The notes under the pieces are model-generated. The model ran no database searches. It was not told the origin of the DNA and saw only the letters and a program-made list of their open reading frames with translations. Both the position numbers and the translations under genes were made by a program. DNA of 64,000 nucleotides. It comes from Durusdinium trenchii. Its lineage: Eukaryota > Sar > Dinophyceae > Suessiales > Symbiodiniaceae. The stretch spans positions 1,528,110 through 1,592,109 of the forward strand of contig CAXAMN010003891.1 of assembly GCA_963970005.1 (NCBI GenBank), written 5' to 3'. Positions within the stretch are counted from its first letter, which is position 1. Each line of letters begins with the position of its first letter. Shown here piece after piece: positions 11,425 through 22,965 of this stretch.

Positions 11425-11472
11425 CAGAGAGAGAGAGGGAGAGAGTATATATTATATATATATATATATACC
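11425..11472. repeat. GA then TA microsatellite
   Basis: A (GA)n run is followed directly by a (TA)n run. A smaller TATATA tract follows at 11561-11575. Confidence 0.8.
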
Positions 11473-11595
11473 CTAGAAGTCGAACCACCATTGTTTTACC
11501 AAGGGTTGTTCACTACAAAGCCAGATCAACCGTTTTAAAAATGGTCTTTGACTTCCAGGGTATATATATATATATCCCTAGAGAACCCTTTTGAC

Positions 11596-12457
11596 CCGCT
11601 TTTTGATAAGAAAAGGCCATGGTTTGGAAAGTTGATCCTCCGAAACAGGGATCACTCAGGCTCTAAGTATACATAAATCGGTCCAACAGCAATAACTACA
11701 AAAACGGGTGTTGCTCGTCATGGTTTTGTGATGTTTGGTTGATCGGGTGACTTGGAAAATCGTTCCCTTGGACCAATCCCGTACCCTGGCGAATATGGTT
11801 TGATTGTTTCCCAGCTTCCTCCACAGACTCCACAGCAAATCCAAGCTGGGTGGTTTGGGATTTTTGCAATGTTATTTTCATTGCAGTAGCCAGAGCGGTT
11901 GGGATAAATCAAGTATGCCTCTCCCAAAGAAACGGGCCGTGGTAGGACCTGGTAGTACCGATGACAGCCTCATCCCAGCGTCGGGGTCAGGAATTTTCAC
12001 CCCAACTCCAAACAGGGTCTTTTCGGATAGATGCAATTTATTTTATCCCTGAACTATAAAAAAACCTTAGGTATATTTTGCAGCTGTGAGTCAGCAAGCA
12101 ACACCCTCCATCTCCCAGTTTAGATGTTCTTAGATGAGCATCCTGAAGACGGCTTAAGACTTTGATGTCTTGGATGTTCATGGTGCAGCATTCGGTCAGC
12201 GGCATAGGTGGAAAGGCACAGATGTCCTGGATCAGACGCAGAACAATGGGGTCTTCCAAAGGAAGACCCTTTCGATGAAACAGAATGGATGCCTAGTCAG
12301 CGGCATCATATTTTGACAATCCTCACGTGAGACCCACGAGTCAAGTAGCAGTCTAGTTCAGTTTATGTTGATGATGTGAAACTAGCCAGTGGACCCCAAA
12401 TAGATAGACAGTGAAATCTCTTTGGAACATGTGTTGGAAACACATGTTTATCCATTT
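11596..12457. other. No confident gene
   Basis: Short unbiased ORFs on both strands. No repeat recognised except the HP element that begins at 12458. Confidence 0.4.
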
Positions 12458-12560
12458 CCCTAGGGATCCAAGTACCTTCTCAGAAGGTGATTGGAGACAC
12501 TCTTATGTGGGTTTTGAGGGTCCAGTCGTACCTTCTGAGAAGGTACTTGGATCCCTAGGG
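12458..12560. mobile_element. HP hairpin element, flanks TTT/TTT
   Basis: CCCTAGGGATCCAAGTACC ... GGTACTTGGATCCCTAGGG with TTT on each side. The core has ACTCTTATGTGGGTTTTGAG. The ends are perfect 8-bp palindromes. Confidence 0.85.
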
Positions 12561-12746
12561 TTTGGGGACCTGGGTGGTTTGGTCCGGAGATCCTTCGTGA
12601 AGCGTCCTCCAGTCAAGACGAGACTCCTCTCAGACGCTTTGTCTACAATCCAATGGTGTATCCTTAAAGGGGTTTGGGATACACTCTCACCTACACCAAG
12701 CTATGTTGGGGTTGGAACATCCCCTCGCCGGGGTTGTGAAGCTTGA
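12561..12746 (+). CDS. Weak exon-like block after the HP element
   Basis: An open frame starts at the element border and includes LVRRSFVKRPPVKTRLLSDA, ending at a TGA at 12744. Composition is plausible but third-position bias is modest. The sequence left of the element does not continue this frame. Confidence 0.3.
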   Translation, partial: FGDLGGLVRRSFVKRPPVKTRLLSDALSTIQWCILKGVWDTLSPTPSYVGVGTSPRRGCEA

Positions 12747-12836
12747 TTTACCGGTGTCATCTCCATCAGTGATATCAAATCACCTGATTGATGATGGAAC
12801 GAACCCCCTGACTGGGCCGGACTGAACGAACCCGCG

Positions 12837-13060
12837 TTGGAACTGCTTGGTCCGGATGTGCCGATTCCATGTTTTTGGTGGAAAGAACATGTCATCAGAG
12901 ATTCCAAGTTCGTTGGAAGGGGCGGCAATGCAGGAATTGGAAGGCACGCCCTGAGCAAGGCAAGCTTCGAGGTGGTGGGATGGAGCACGATCCCCAGGCG
13001 GCAGCGGCATGTTGCCCCATTGATCGGACGTGAAGGAACAGCTGACCTGCAGCAGGTGAC
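12837..13060 (+). CDS. Weak exon-like block
   Basis: The + frame includes GRHALSKASFEVVGWSTIP and could end at a CAGCAG|GTGACC donor. Overlapping - strand frames also stay open, so the strand is uncertain. Confidence 0.3.
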
Positions 13061-13129
13061 CTGCAGAAACCACTCAACGAGAGTGTCAAAGTAGAGAGGA
13101 CAGAACACAGTGGATACTGGTCCTATCTA

Positions 13130-13232
13130 CCTGGACCTTCAAGGGGTGGTTAATGGACACCCCCTTAACAGCTAAGGGGCTATTCATAGACACCCCTTGG
13201 AGGGTCCTATCTATAAGTTAAGTTTCCCTAAA
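13130..13232. repeat. Dispersed repeat E, copy 1
   Basis: Contains GACACCCCTTGGAGGGTCCT, shared with 58960-59035 together with neighbouring AAGGGGTG pieces. Confidence 0.5.
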
Positions 13233-13395
13233 GGTCTCGGAAACAAATCATTAATGCGAGCGCTTCTTCAAACAAGCTTCTCCCGCCGCCGCCCTCAAGG
13301 CGGCGGGGGGAGCTTCCTTGAAGAAGCGTGAGCTATGGCAGATAGTAGCTACCTACCTAGCTACTACCTACCTCCTAGCGACCTACCCCCCCCGG

Positions 13396-13422
13396 CTATA
13401 TATATATATATACACACATTGA
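13396..13422. repeat. TA/CA microsatellite
   Basis: A (TA)n run passes into (CA)n. Confidence 0.7.
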
Positions 13423-13459
13423 ATTGCATATTGAGGACCCCTCAAAAAGACCGGAAACT

Positions 13460-13552
13460 GGCTCCAGTGGGTCAACTGTCAGCTTCGATGTCTCCCTGGC
13501 CTGCTCCGTGGCTAAGATCTCAGCAACGACAGGACTGGAGTTCCAACGGCAG
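13460..13552 (+). CDS. Exon-like block with GT donor
   Basis: The frame GSSGSTVSFDVSLACSVAKI continues to LEFQRQ and ends at CGGCAG|GTACTACC, a good donor context. No recognised domain. The start border is not resolved. An HP-like element follows 25 bp downstream. Confidence 0.4.
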
Positions 13553-13577
13553 GTACTACCATAGCACCAAACTTGAT

Positions 13578-13684
13578 CCCTAGGGCTCCAGTCGTGCCTC
13601 CGCAGGTTCGGGATGACTGGACCCTCCTGGCACCCACCCCGTCCCTCCCACCGAACCTCAGAAGGTACGGCTGGAGTCCTAGGG
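13578..13684. mobile_element. HP element, GGCTCC subfamily
   Basis: CCCTAGGGCTCCAGTCGTGCC ... GGCTGGAGTCCTAGGG with CACCCACCCCGTCCC in the middle. The flanking triplets are GAT and GAC, a near but not exact match. Confidence 0.65.
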
Positions 13685-14480
13685 GACGTATACCCACCAC
13701 TCCAGACTTACTGTAGGTATAGCCCCCCCCAATGTAGGCATATATGGCGTACATGGAATGTTTCGGGTACTTCTCAGAGGGTACGACTGGAAGCCTTAGC
13801 GGATGATCCCTTCCAAATGATGCACCTGACGATTCTTGGATGTCGTTCTTTTCCGAGATCTTGGTGCACCTGGCGAATCTGATTTGCTCAGATCAGGAGC
13901 GTGTGATTGGGAATGATAAGGGGCATTGGGCGGCTTTGTGTGGCTTGCCACGCCGCACAGCATGCAAGGAATGCCCAGACAGGATCAGCCAAGGACAGTC
14001 CCTTTGTTGCCTTGGTTGTTCTTCTTCAGAGCCTGGTGCATTAGTGGGACATTGCGATTTTTGGCGGAAGGTGTCAAGTAGAAACCGGAACGTAGCGTAC
14101 TTGTTGATTGGATAAGTCTTGTCCGAGGAAACTCATTGCTCTGGCGTTGCACTCTGGGAGACCACGAGCGACCACGAGTGGTGTGTTCTTCTTTCCCCAA
14201 GACCTGGCTTGCTTCGGTGAAGCGGTCCAGACAGCTCTTTAACCTGGCCAAGAAAAGAACTGGCTGACCTGGTTTTGTAGTGTAAAACTCTAAACATCCT
14301 CATTCAAAAATAGCTGCACTATGTCTCGCGTAGCGAGGCTGGTGACGTTCGAAGCGGTTGCGCAGTAAATTAAATACCATGATAAATCAATGGTGGTTGG
14401 AATCCAGATGTTTTGATTGGGCACTGGAGCGATCAAGGCCTGTTGTGATCCGATTCGGCAAATGTAGACTTAATTACTTG

Positions 14481-14581
14481 CCCTAGGGATCCAAGTACCT
14501 TCTCAGAAGGTACTTGGACCCTCAAAACCCACATAAGAGTGTCTCCAATCACCTTCTGAGAAGGTACTTGGACCCCTAGGA
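14481..14581. mobile_element. HP hairpin element, flanks TTG/TTG
   Basis: CCCTAGGGATCCAAGTACC and its inverse close the element. The last base of the terminal palindrome is changed to A, then TTG repeats the left flank. The core ACCCACATAAGAGTGTCTCC lies opposite to the 12458 copy. Confidence 0.8.
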
Positions 14582-14749
14582 TTGGTTAATGACTAAGACC
14601 CCCAATATGAAGCAGGTTTTGCAATCCATGCCTGGGTTGGTTTGAATCAAGAGCTCTACATTCAGGAGGTCTACATTAAGGAGCTCTAGAATTGGTGGGG
14701 GACTTTACTTGCTTTTTCATACGCTTCCGGCCCCTTGGACGTGGAGGTC

Positions 14750-14841
14750 CTGGCCCCTTGGACGTGGAGGAAGACCATGAAATCCACAGACCACACAGGT
14801 GGTGGTTTTCCACGTAACCATGTGACGTTCCAGGGAGAGTA
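14750..14841. mobile_element. Diverged TA-MITE copy
   Basis: CCTTGGACGTGGAGGAAGACC ... ACAGGTGGTGGTTTTCCACG ... GTTCCAGGGAGAGTAA matches the family, but the left terminal repeat is lost. Confidence 0.5.
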
Positions 14842-15769
14842 ATGTTTGGAACAGTAGTAGCTCTTTCTTCGGAGATTTACGCAATTTACATCGGTGACCC
14901 TTTTTTGACTTCGGACGCTTGACTTCGATGTCGGACTCCAGACACCAGCCCATTCACCAAACCAGACACATCGGGTTCATCACTGCCTTGGATGCCGACG
15001 AACGGACCTATGTTCGTTTCAAACAGGCCGGTCTAGGACCAAGGCTCAGTCGCAGATAGGACCGGAGATTCCGTTTGCCAGGACCGGAGATTCCACAGTC
15101 ATTCCTGGACAGCCCACCCAAGCCACACCAACCCACCCTGGTTTTGCGGATCAGGTGATATTTTTCCGCTATGGTTCAAGACCCTCTTGTTGTGTCCCAC
15201 CACTCCTTTCTCAAGATCGACCGCGACCGCGACGTGACCGTCGTGACCTCGCTTTTCAAGCTCGGTTGAGCAAATCTCAGTGGAGCTTTCGGGCGAGGCC
15301 CAAAAGATCTGCGTTTTGGTGGGAGAGCAGGGTGAGGCTCAGGACATAATTATCATAATCATGTGTGTGTGCACGTTCATTGGGCTCACAAGATCCTGGT
15401 TTTGCTTGAGGGGATGGTGTATTTTCCGAGTTTCTCTATGGGTCAATCCCCTCTATACGGGACATGTCTTCTATTGTTTTCCCTGGTTGGTTTCTACGGC
15501 TGGCTGCACAGCTGCACATGTTGGACCAAACCATGTGCCTCGTTTGCCCCGACTTGCTGCACGCTTCGACCAATGCAGCGTTGACAAGTCTTCCCATGTT
15601 TATAAAGGAAACTCTCTGAAACATGTTTGTTGTTCTTAAATGTGTTGTGTGTGTGGCCCACTTTTGTCAGGGATTATATATCTAATATGCTGATAGATTC
15701 AGAGAGATAGAGATAAGTTAAGTACAATTCTTTGTACTACATTGTGCATATGCATGATCATATACACAT

Positions 15770-15928
15770 ACATACATTCAAGCTTACATAGTGACATACT
15801 TACTTACATTCATACGAACATACATACATTCATACATACATACATCCATACATCCATGCATCCATACATCCATACATACATACCCACCTACATACATACG
15901 TACATACACACATACATACATGCATACC
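15770..15928. repeat. ACAT/CATA tetranucleotide array
   Basis: About 160 bp of imperfect CATA/CATC units. The ORFs through it (poly-Tyr/Ile/His/Thr) are artefacts of the repeat. Confidence 0.9.
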
Positions 15929-16307
15929 GATCTTCACGTATCTCCATCACCAGGTGATTATGTCCCAAGCCCCATCATACCCCATCCCAAAAAGAAGGCT
16001 CTCGCCCCACTACTTGGATCGACAACCGTTCTGCTCCATGAACCCTTTGGAGGGTTTAATAGCTTAAGTGAAGGTGCTTGAATCGGAATGAGAGGTCTCA
16101 CGAGACCGAGGTCACCCCCTCGGTGTTTTGGTGGTTTTCAGGTGATGCGCAGGTTTTGAGGGGAAGACCGGGTCGGCGGATTTCCCAGTTTGGACAGCAA
16201 AGCCAAGCTCAGGTGTGGGGTTGTGTTTCTACATTTTTACGCCTCAAATGCCTCAAAGCTGCAGTTGTTGTACCCCAGTGGCATGAGTCTAAGCGGGGAC
16301 ACTTACC

Positions 16308-16386
16308 TACCCAGTCAGTGGATAACCTTGAAACTTTTTCGGGAAGTGGTTCCCCACAAAATGTGAACAGATGGGAAGACATGAAC
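16308..16386. repeat. Dispersed repeat I, copy 1
   Basis: CTACCCAGTCAGTGGATAACC followed by GGGAAGTGGTTCCCCAC and CAGATGGGAAGAC. The same order occurs at 23118-23200. Confidence 0.6.
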
Positions 16387-16891
16387 AGGTTAACCGTTAA
16401 CCTCTCTTTCTCAGGGAAACTGAGGAGTCAGGTAAGACGGCAAATCCAGCGGGAACAAGCGGCCGCCGAAAAAGTAATTTACGTAACGTTCCCCATATGC
16501 GTGCTCAATGCTGGACCACAGGAAGCAAGTAAGGCCTTTCACAGGTTTTTCGTGTTGCAAACAGATTGAAGCCTTCGACCAGTCTTGACACCTTGTGACA
16601 CTTCTTGATGCATTTCGCAGTTCCCCAGATCGAATAAGATCCACTGTGTTGAAGGTTCTTCAAGCATGTACACATTAGAGTTGCATGCCTTTTGCTTTGT
16701 CAGTCTTGAGGCTACTGGATGCATGTCTACTCTTGCGATGTTTGATACAAAGATAACGTTGGTGCAAGGCCAAGCTTTGCAGCGGAAAAGGTAAACAAAC
16801 ATAACAACTGAACCTGTGGGATCATGTGGGATCATCTCCAGGCGACCTTTTTCTTTGGCAATCATTTCTCCGAATTGATCCATTTAATCCA

Positions 16892-17006
16892 TGTCTTGAG
16901 TCGCCACAGACGGCCGGGAGCGGCTCACAGAGCAGCCCGTGGTTGGTTCAGCCGAACCTATCATGCCATGGCGCCGCCGTGGAGGCCTCGTTCTCGTGGC
17001 CCCTTG
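16892..17006 (+). CDS. Exon-like block with GT donor
   Basis: A strongly G/C-third-position frame: CLESPQTAGSGSQSSPWLVQ, then LSCHGAAVEASFSWPL, ending near CCCCTTG|GTCAATG. Family not recognised. Other frames through it have worse codon composition. Confidence 0.45.
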
Positions 17007-17192
17007 GTCAATGTAGGCATTTCTGGCATACATGGAGTCTATGGCATATAGAAATAAGTAAGTGTTCGGAAGTTTTGGGAGGGCATCTTTCTTCGAACGT
17101 CTCAAGTGGTTCCACCCCTTTTCTTCTGAAAGCTAGACTTTTCTGGGACACTCTGTCCAGCTCTAGACTCTAAACTCTGGCAGCTGAACAAG

Positions 17193-17281
17193 CCCTAGGG
17201 CTCCAACCACCTTCTCAGAAGGTAGTTAGACCCCTCTGGCACCCACCCCAAGCACCTTCGAAACGGAGGCCAGCCCTAGGG
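17193..17281. mobile_element. HP element, flanks AAG/AAG
   Basis: CCCTAGGGCTCCAACCACC ... CGGAGGCCAGCCCTAGGG with AAG at 17190-17192 and 17282-17284. Belongs to the GGCTCC subfamily, with GGCACCCACCCC in the centre. Confidence 0.8.
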
Positions 17282-17694
17282 AAGTGTCCAAAGCATGTTC
17301 GATGACTCATCCTTTCATACCCTTTCTCGGGCTCCCGGGCTCCAGTTGTCGAACCGTAACTCGGTTCGGACGGTCGGGGGCCCGGGTCCAGTCACAACCG
17401 TTTCGCTTCCTTCACGACTGGAGCCCAAGCGGCGCATGGCAGACCGGGGCAGGCAGTTGTGTCCGTCCTGCAGCCCAAGAAGCTGTGAACTCTTTCAGGC
17501 GTTTTCAGGCGTCCCCCCCCCCAAAAAAGCCACCGACTCATCCAGACGCGAAGCTTTGGGGGGGGATCGGACCCTCATATGCAGGGTTTGAGGTCTCAAT
17601 AGGTATTGAGGGACCAAGGGCTATTAGGAGATATTCCAAGTGTTTGGGCACTGCCTGGTGAGGCTAGTGCCACTGCCTGGTGCTTTGTGACTTC

Positions 17695-17795
17695 ACCGCT
17701 CCACTCGAGCCCCAATCCATCGGCACGCAGCGCCCGTGGTGCGACCGAGCTGAAGGAACCGAGCGGGGGTCGGTTCCATGTGACGGTGTGTTTTC
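17695..17795 (+). CDS. Short exon-like block
   Basis: The frame SPNPSARSARGATELKEPSG and then GRFHVTV has mostly G/C third positions. It runs into the HP element at 17805. No function is inferred. Confidence 0.35.
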
Positions 17796-17804
17796 CATTC
17801 CCTA

Positions 17805-17915
17805 CCCTAAGGGTCCAGGACCATCCTGAGGATGTCCTTTGACCCCCCCAAGATCATTCTCAGGAAGTACTTTCACCTCCAAGACCACCCTCAGGAGGTA
17901 CCTGGACCCTATGGG
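17805..17915. mobile_element. HP element, GGTCC subfamily, flanks CTA/CTA
   Basis: CCCTAAGGGTCCAGGACC ... TACCTGGACCCTATGGG with CTA on both sides. The inside has CCTTTGACCCCCC and TTTCACCTCCAAGACCA, shared with 47437-47547. A second HP fragment (CTAGGGCTCCAGTCG...) abuts it at 17916. Confidence 0.75.
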
Positions 17916-18207
17916 CTAGGGCTCCAGTCGTACCTTCTGAGAAGGTGGGACTGGGGTGGCCTTCTGAGGCACTTGGAGACCGATTGATTTCCCTCGGGCT
18001 TCCGGCCACCTCCAATGTTGTTGGGGTATGTTGCGGTGGGTACCAGACGAAGTCGAAGCACATAGTTGGAGCACTGAGTGGAGCACTGAGGATGTTGTTG
18101 TCAGGTGGTCACCCGATTTCCCCCACCCTCGCGGTCGGGTTGACTCTATGTCCCGAACCGTCCCAGGGCTTTGGGAAGGTTCAGGCGCTCCCGGGGCCCA
18201 GCGGATC

Positions 18208-18292
18208 CCAGGCAGTTCCCACATCTATCAGGAACCAGGTGCCCTTCGTTCGGTCGAACTGGTTCGTTCGGTCGAACTGGAACCACTGGGAC
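18208..18292. repeat. Dispersed repeat H, copy 2
   Basis: AGGCAGTTCCCACATCTATC to GTCGAACTGGAACCACTGG, matching 10047-10132. Confidence 0.6.
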
Positions 18293-18478
18293 TCCCAGCA
18301 AGCTCGTGGGTACTGCCTGGATCCGGCGGGGTGGTGGCTTCCTACATGCGTAGTTTTAGGTCCTTGTTGGGTCAGAAAAGGCAGAGACATCGTGGTGATG
18401 AAGATGCTTGAGTTGAGTGCACACGACACTGATGTTCCCTCTAGAGGTATGGCAGTTCTTGTTGTTGTTCCTTTACCT

Positions 18479-18506
18479 TTCTCCCTCTCTCTCTCTCTCT
18501 CTTTTT
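18479..18506. repeat. CT microsatellite
   Basis: A (CT)n run ends in a T run, followed shortly by GAAATG. It could act as a polypyrimidine tract, but no coding block follows. Confidence 0.7.
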
Positions 18507-18519
18507 TGAAATGCTTTGG

Positions 18520-20041
18520 GTGATTCTCAGCTATCCAACTTATGTAACTAACCTTTTTGTGATTTACCTACGTAGCCCTTGCAGAAAGAAATATCATGAA
18601 ACCTTCCACGCCAGGAGGAGATGAAAGCACTCAAGTGGAGCTCGGAGCTTGGGTGTCTAAATTGGGGGGCGGTTCTTTTTGTTCACACAGCGTGCTTCTA
18701 GGGGCGTCCGGTGGTTGAGGAGTATCAGGTGTAGCAAGGGGCATAGAGATGTTGCCCAACTGCTTTTGAGTTCGCTGTGGCCAACGTCCCGCTTTGCAAG
18801 TTCTGATGCAAAGATGTATGCCCTGAATCTGAATGTGGTTCTTAACCCTTGTTCATGAGGGGGTCAACATGGGTCAACCTAGACTGAGACATTGAGAAAG
18901 TAATCTCCCTGTAACCCTCCACCAGCCAAGCCTTGGAACTAAATAGTTACTTTATATACATTGAATTTCACTCTTTTTTGGTCTGTGCCAGTGTGCCAAT
19001 CTGGGGCCTTGGGTTCCCGACCCTTTTGTTCCCGCTCCCACATGATGAAGGACATCCTTTGAGGCGTTGAAGGAGCAGTTCCCACGCAAAAAAGCATAAA
19101 ACACTGTTGCATCATCGCCTCAACTTCGGCCCCAATTGCCTGGGCCACACATGTGAAGTCCAGGACGTCCAAGTACTGCTACCCGAAGGGTGACCGATAG
19201 TGAACGCCTGAGAGCGTGAACACCTGAGATGACATGTGTTTCCTGGTATTTGGCGTATACGGTGACTGTCTATAGGCCCAGGGGTCAATCCCGTTCCCGG
19301 GAATCTGTGCACATATGTTTCCAGGCTCCTGGACAGCCAAGCATGAGATGGAGGTTAGGGGTGCCCAGCTACTCCACTCACGTAAGGGGACTAAACACCA
19401 CCCCTTTGTGACTCCTGGGATTGAGAGGTTTTTTAGACCTCATGGCCGACATCCTTAATTAGGGACCGACCCTTAAAAAAACCGAAGCTGGGAGGTGTTG
19501 GGTATGGGTCATCATCGCTCGCTTCCCCATCGCTTCAACATGCTTCACCGGTCATCCTTTGGAAATCCTTGTTAGAAGCTTTGTCACGTGTGGTCCCTGC
19601 CACGCTGCCACCGTCCGAAGCAAGTAGCGAATGATAGTGAGCGGTTCCAAAGACATACAATACTTGTAATTATATGCCTGACCCTAAGTGACCTAGTCTA
19701 GGATGAGTGACCTATAGTCTAGAATGGATGAGTGAGGGATTCTCCTCCACCTCTTGCTCCATCGTCAGCTCGTTGAGGAAGGCTCTGAGACTTCGCGGCG
19801 GACCACTGCAGAGACGCAGATTGAAGCTTGGCAGCAAGGCCCCAGACATCCCAAGACTCGATGAATTCTGGTGTTTTTTGGCATGATTTGTTGAGGGCTC
19901 AATTTTCTCATTGCTTCTTCATTGTTTCTATTTTGTGTCCCGTTGTTGTTGTTGCTGCTGCTTCTCGTTGGCTTTCAGAGCGAAAGAAAGAAGCTGTTGT
20001 TCCCTTTCTCGAAAGGACGGGGTGCACTTCAGGCGCTGTAA
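18520..20041. other. No confident gene
   Basis: Unbiased short ORFs. Repeat C copy 2 lies at 19350-19425 (CAGCTACTCCACTCACG and CACCCCTTTGTGACTCC). Confidence 0.4.
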
Positions 20042-20253
20042 GCTTTCTGGCGCCGTATGGGTCACCACTGCACCACCCTATGGTGCGCTCCTCGAGACTG
20101 CTCCGAGCTCCGTTCAGCTCGCCAGGACACAGACGAGGTCACCACAGAGTTCTGGAGCTTGACCGAGAGCGAGAGGCCGGGAGAGCTCAAGGGAGCCCGG
20201 ACCGTTTCGACGCGTCGCGTCTCGGGTCTTCCCAGGATCGGCCGGAGCAATCC
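20042..20253 (+). CDS. Exon-like block
   Basis: The frame opens after a TAA at 20039 and has mostly G/C third positions. It includes RDCSELRSARQDTDEVTTEF, then ESERPGELKGARTVSTRRVS. Charged and Arg-rich, no recognised domain. Two other frames are open but less biased. Upstream is a Leu/Val-rich stretch that may belong to a previous exon. Confidence 0.45.
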
Positions 20254-21010
20254 TAAAGATCGGTGTGAAGTGATTGGCGAAAACAGTTTCCAGCGATGCC
20301 AGATGATGGAACAAAGCTTGTCAGAGGGGTGAAGCACAAGTTGAAGCACACTGATTGTTGCATCTACCATTGTTGCAACTCCCAGTGGTGCATGGTTTTG
20401 CTCTATAGAACCTGACAACTACCACACTGTGAGTGGTTTTGCTTGATACACTTCCGGGGGGTTGGCAGCCCAGGACCGACCAAAACCGCCGTTCGACATC
20501 AGCTGATTGGTGTGAGGAGCTTACCCGGACGGAAGTCCTTCCTAGACAAGTCGGTCGCTGTGCTGGTGCTGGGATTGGTCACTGCCACTTGAAGGAAAGA
20601 CTAGCAGGGAAATCGGCCCGGCATGCGCTTTCGGCACGGAAATCGATCATGCCAAAAACATTCCTTCACCAAAGAAATGTGTTCTTTCCTCCCCGGAAAT
20701 CCAACGTCCATTGTTTTCGTGGTTTTTGCAGGTCTTTGCCAAGCATCCGTTTGTTTTTTTGCTATGTACTTTTGACTACCAAGTTACTATGACTTGTTGA
20801 CTGCAAAGCAAGGTCAACCTATCTTTTGATTGTCTTTGAAGGGTAGGTTGGTCAATATTCGTGGCATTGTCGTCGAGATGTTCCACGACTAAACGGTGGT
20901 GTGTTGGATTTCGGATCCGTTGTGGGTTCATCTTTACTTGGCACGAGGGCCGTAGTGTGGATGGTTTGTTGATTCCCCATTATGAAGGAGCAGAATTAAT
21001 GGTATAAGGT

Positions 21011-21229
21011 GTGAAACATTCAGCAGTGAGAGCCAAGACCACCTTGGGCAGACGTAAAAGTCGCAGACGTCCGTCTCGAAATTCCGAGGTTCTGTGGGGC
21101 TCACAGCATGCCATCATCAAGTATACCTTGGCCTCCGGAGCCAATGACAGCTTGCGCCTGGGCGCGGCAAGCGCGCTTCAAGACGAGTGGGCGCAGACGC
21201 ACTTTGGGGATGGCACCAGGAGGTTCTAG
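21011..21229 (+). CDS. Exon-like block, probable terminal exon
   Basis: An open frame ends at TAG 21227. The end is the best part: GANDSLRLGAASALQDEWAQ and then THFGDGTRRF, with G/C-rich third positions. The N-terminal half is Arg/Lys-rich (GRRKSRRRPSR). The stop is followed at once by a duplicated GGTGGACGGCTTAAGCCAG. Confidence 0.45.
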   Translation: MKHSAVRAKTTLGRRKSRRRPSRNSEVLWGSQHAIIKYTLASGANDSLRLGAASALQDEWAQTHFGDGTRRF

Positions 21230-21271
21230 GTGGACGGCTTAAGCCAGTCGACGGTGGACGGCTTAAGCCAG
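21229..21271. repeat. Direct duplication of a 19-mer
   Basis: GGTGGACGGCTTAAGCCAG occurs twice, separated by 5 bp (TCGAC). Confidence 0.85.
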
Positions 21272-21724
21272 AGGAGGTAGCAGAAGCGGTGGAGATTGCG
21301 GTGGAAAAAACCTGGCGTGCACCAGTGGCATCAGCCCATGAATCAATGAAACTTATAATTACATGATATATAACATATATGACTACTATAGTATACTGAT
21401 TGTGTTTCGAGATTGGAGCTCCATCCAATCCAAACAACATAACTTTTGTAGTCGTTTGGGAAATGCAAGATATAAGTCCACTTCCTTTGTGTCAATTGAT
21501 TGATATTGAGTTGATGTGGTGTGCTTTGGTTTGAGTTGATAGGTTCTCGCTTTTTGAATATTGGTGGGTTGGTTGGGTGTATCCTGTATTCCTTTGATTG
21601 GCTGAAACCGGTTGCGCACCGCTTGCGTGATCATGGTTGGTGCATCCAGTTGAGGCAAGCAGCAAGCCTGAACTTGGCCTCTCGGAGAGAATCGACGGAA
21701 GGTGCTGAACTTGTCGCATCAAAT

Positions 21725-21818
21725 CCCTACACCTCCAAGTACCGCCTCAGAAGGTATTTGGACCCTCCAAACCCACCCCAGTCCCACCTTCTCAGAAGGT
21801 ACGACGGGAGGCCTAGGC
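21725..21818. mobile_element. HP-like element without matched flanks
   Basis: CCCTACACCTCCAAGTACC ... TACGACGGGAGGCCTAGGC with AAACCCACCCCAGTCCC inside. The flanking triplets differ. Confidence 0.55.
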
Positions 21819-21929
21819 TTTGGAAGGTGCTTCTGATTCTGTTTTCGATAATCCTTGAGATCAGCCAAGTTCAAGAGGATGCACCAGAAACTGATTCAAG
21901 CAAGCTGTTTTTTTGCCAAGGGACCTAAG

Positions 21930-22854
21930 TGCTGCGGAGGCTTACAACTGGGCATGTTCGTTTGGATGCCTTTAGCTTGTGTGTGTTTTTTTTTGTTTTT
22001 TTTATTAAGATGACTCTAGACGGTGTCGACTAGAACATGACCATAGACTGTACTGTAGGATTCTTGCCTACTCACTGGAAAGTGTTTTATGTTGAGAAAC
22101 TGCAGCATGGGGTCCTTTTGAATGTGATTGGGGTGATTGACCTGGTCCTCTTTGGGAGCAAGCCAATCAGTTCCCAAGCTGCAAGGATCTGGACGTATGG
22201 AAAGTACCCAGAGTCCTGCTCCAGAAGCATGATGGCGCCAAGTCCGACATTGCAATACTTCCCTTTAAAGGTTCCTATCTTGTGACAATCGCGGTTCTTC
22301 TTTTCTTCATCATACCCATACACTCCATACACTCCATGGGACTTGGAATCATGTGCCATACATTGCTTGCTTTTCAATGACCAAGTCGACAGGTCGTGAA
22401 TTAGGAGAGTGATAGTAGATTCCTTTGCTAGTAGTAACAAGTGCCTTACTAGTAGTAACAAGAAGCTACAATTCTTGAGGAAGGGCCAGGGCCGAAGGCG
22501 ACCTCGTGACGTCCGGCGCTGGTGAGAAGCCGTGGGCCGCCACGGCGACCTGGTTTCGGGGGCCAAGCGTCTGAAGGAGGTACTATGAGTTCCTCCCAGG
22601 CCCCTTAGTTAGACTATGTAAGACTCTATTTAAGTTAATGCTTCAATACAATTGTTAACAATGTAAGTGGTCTATATTAGTTAGACTATGTAAGTGTTTT
22701 AACAATTCATATATGGAATTCATATATGGTATTTTGTAGTAATTTGTATATATATATATTGTATATACTGAATATATTACTTTACATACAGTCGTCCCTT
22801 TGCAGCTGAAGGTTCGCTTCACCTTGGCAGCCCTTTGCTTTTGCCCCTTCCTTC
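21930..22854. other. AT-rich stretch, no confident gene
   Basis: A T-rich tract at 21988-22008, a repeated TTAGACTATGTAAG around 22610-22690 and a TATATA run at 22747-22760. A GC-rich patch at 22490-22570 is open on both strands without a clear frame. Confidence 0.35.
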
Positions 22855-22965
22855 CGCCTCTCATCACTCCCGGCGTGCGCGCGCGCCTGGAGTGGCGCGC
22901 GGGGGCAGAGCTGGGGCTTTGGCTCTTTGTGGGCTTTTGTCGCTCGGCCAGGGAGGACCAGGTGA
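22855..22965 (+). CDS. Weak exon-like block
   Basis: The frame PLITPGVRARLEWRAGAELG, then LWLFVGFCRSARED, could end at GACCAG|GTGATT. G/C third positions in part. Confidence 0.3.
   Translation, partial: RLSSLPACARAWSGARGQSWGFGSLWAFVARPGRTR

Noticed and set aside
15742..16081. ORFs rich in Tyr/Ile/His/Thr across the ACAT array
   Set aside because: Pure translation of a tetranucleotide repeat.
16078..16569. 163-codon ORF on +
   Set aside because: Runs through dispersed repeat I; third positions unbiased; no motif.
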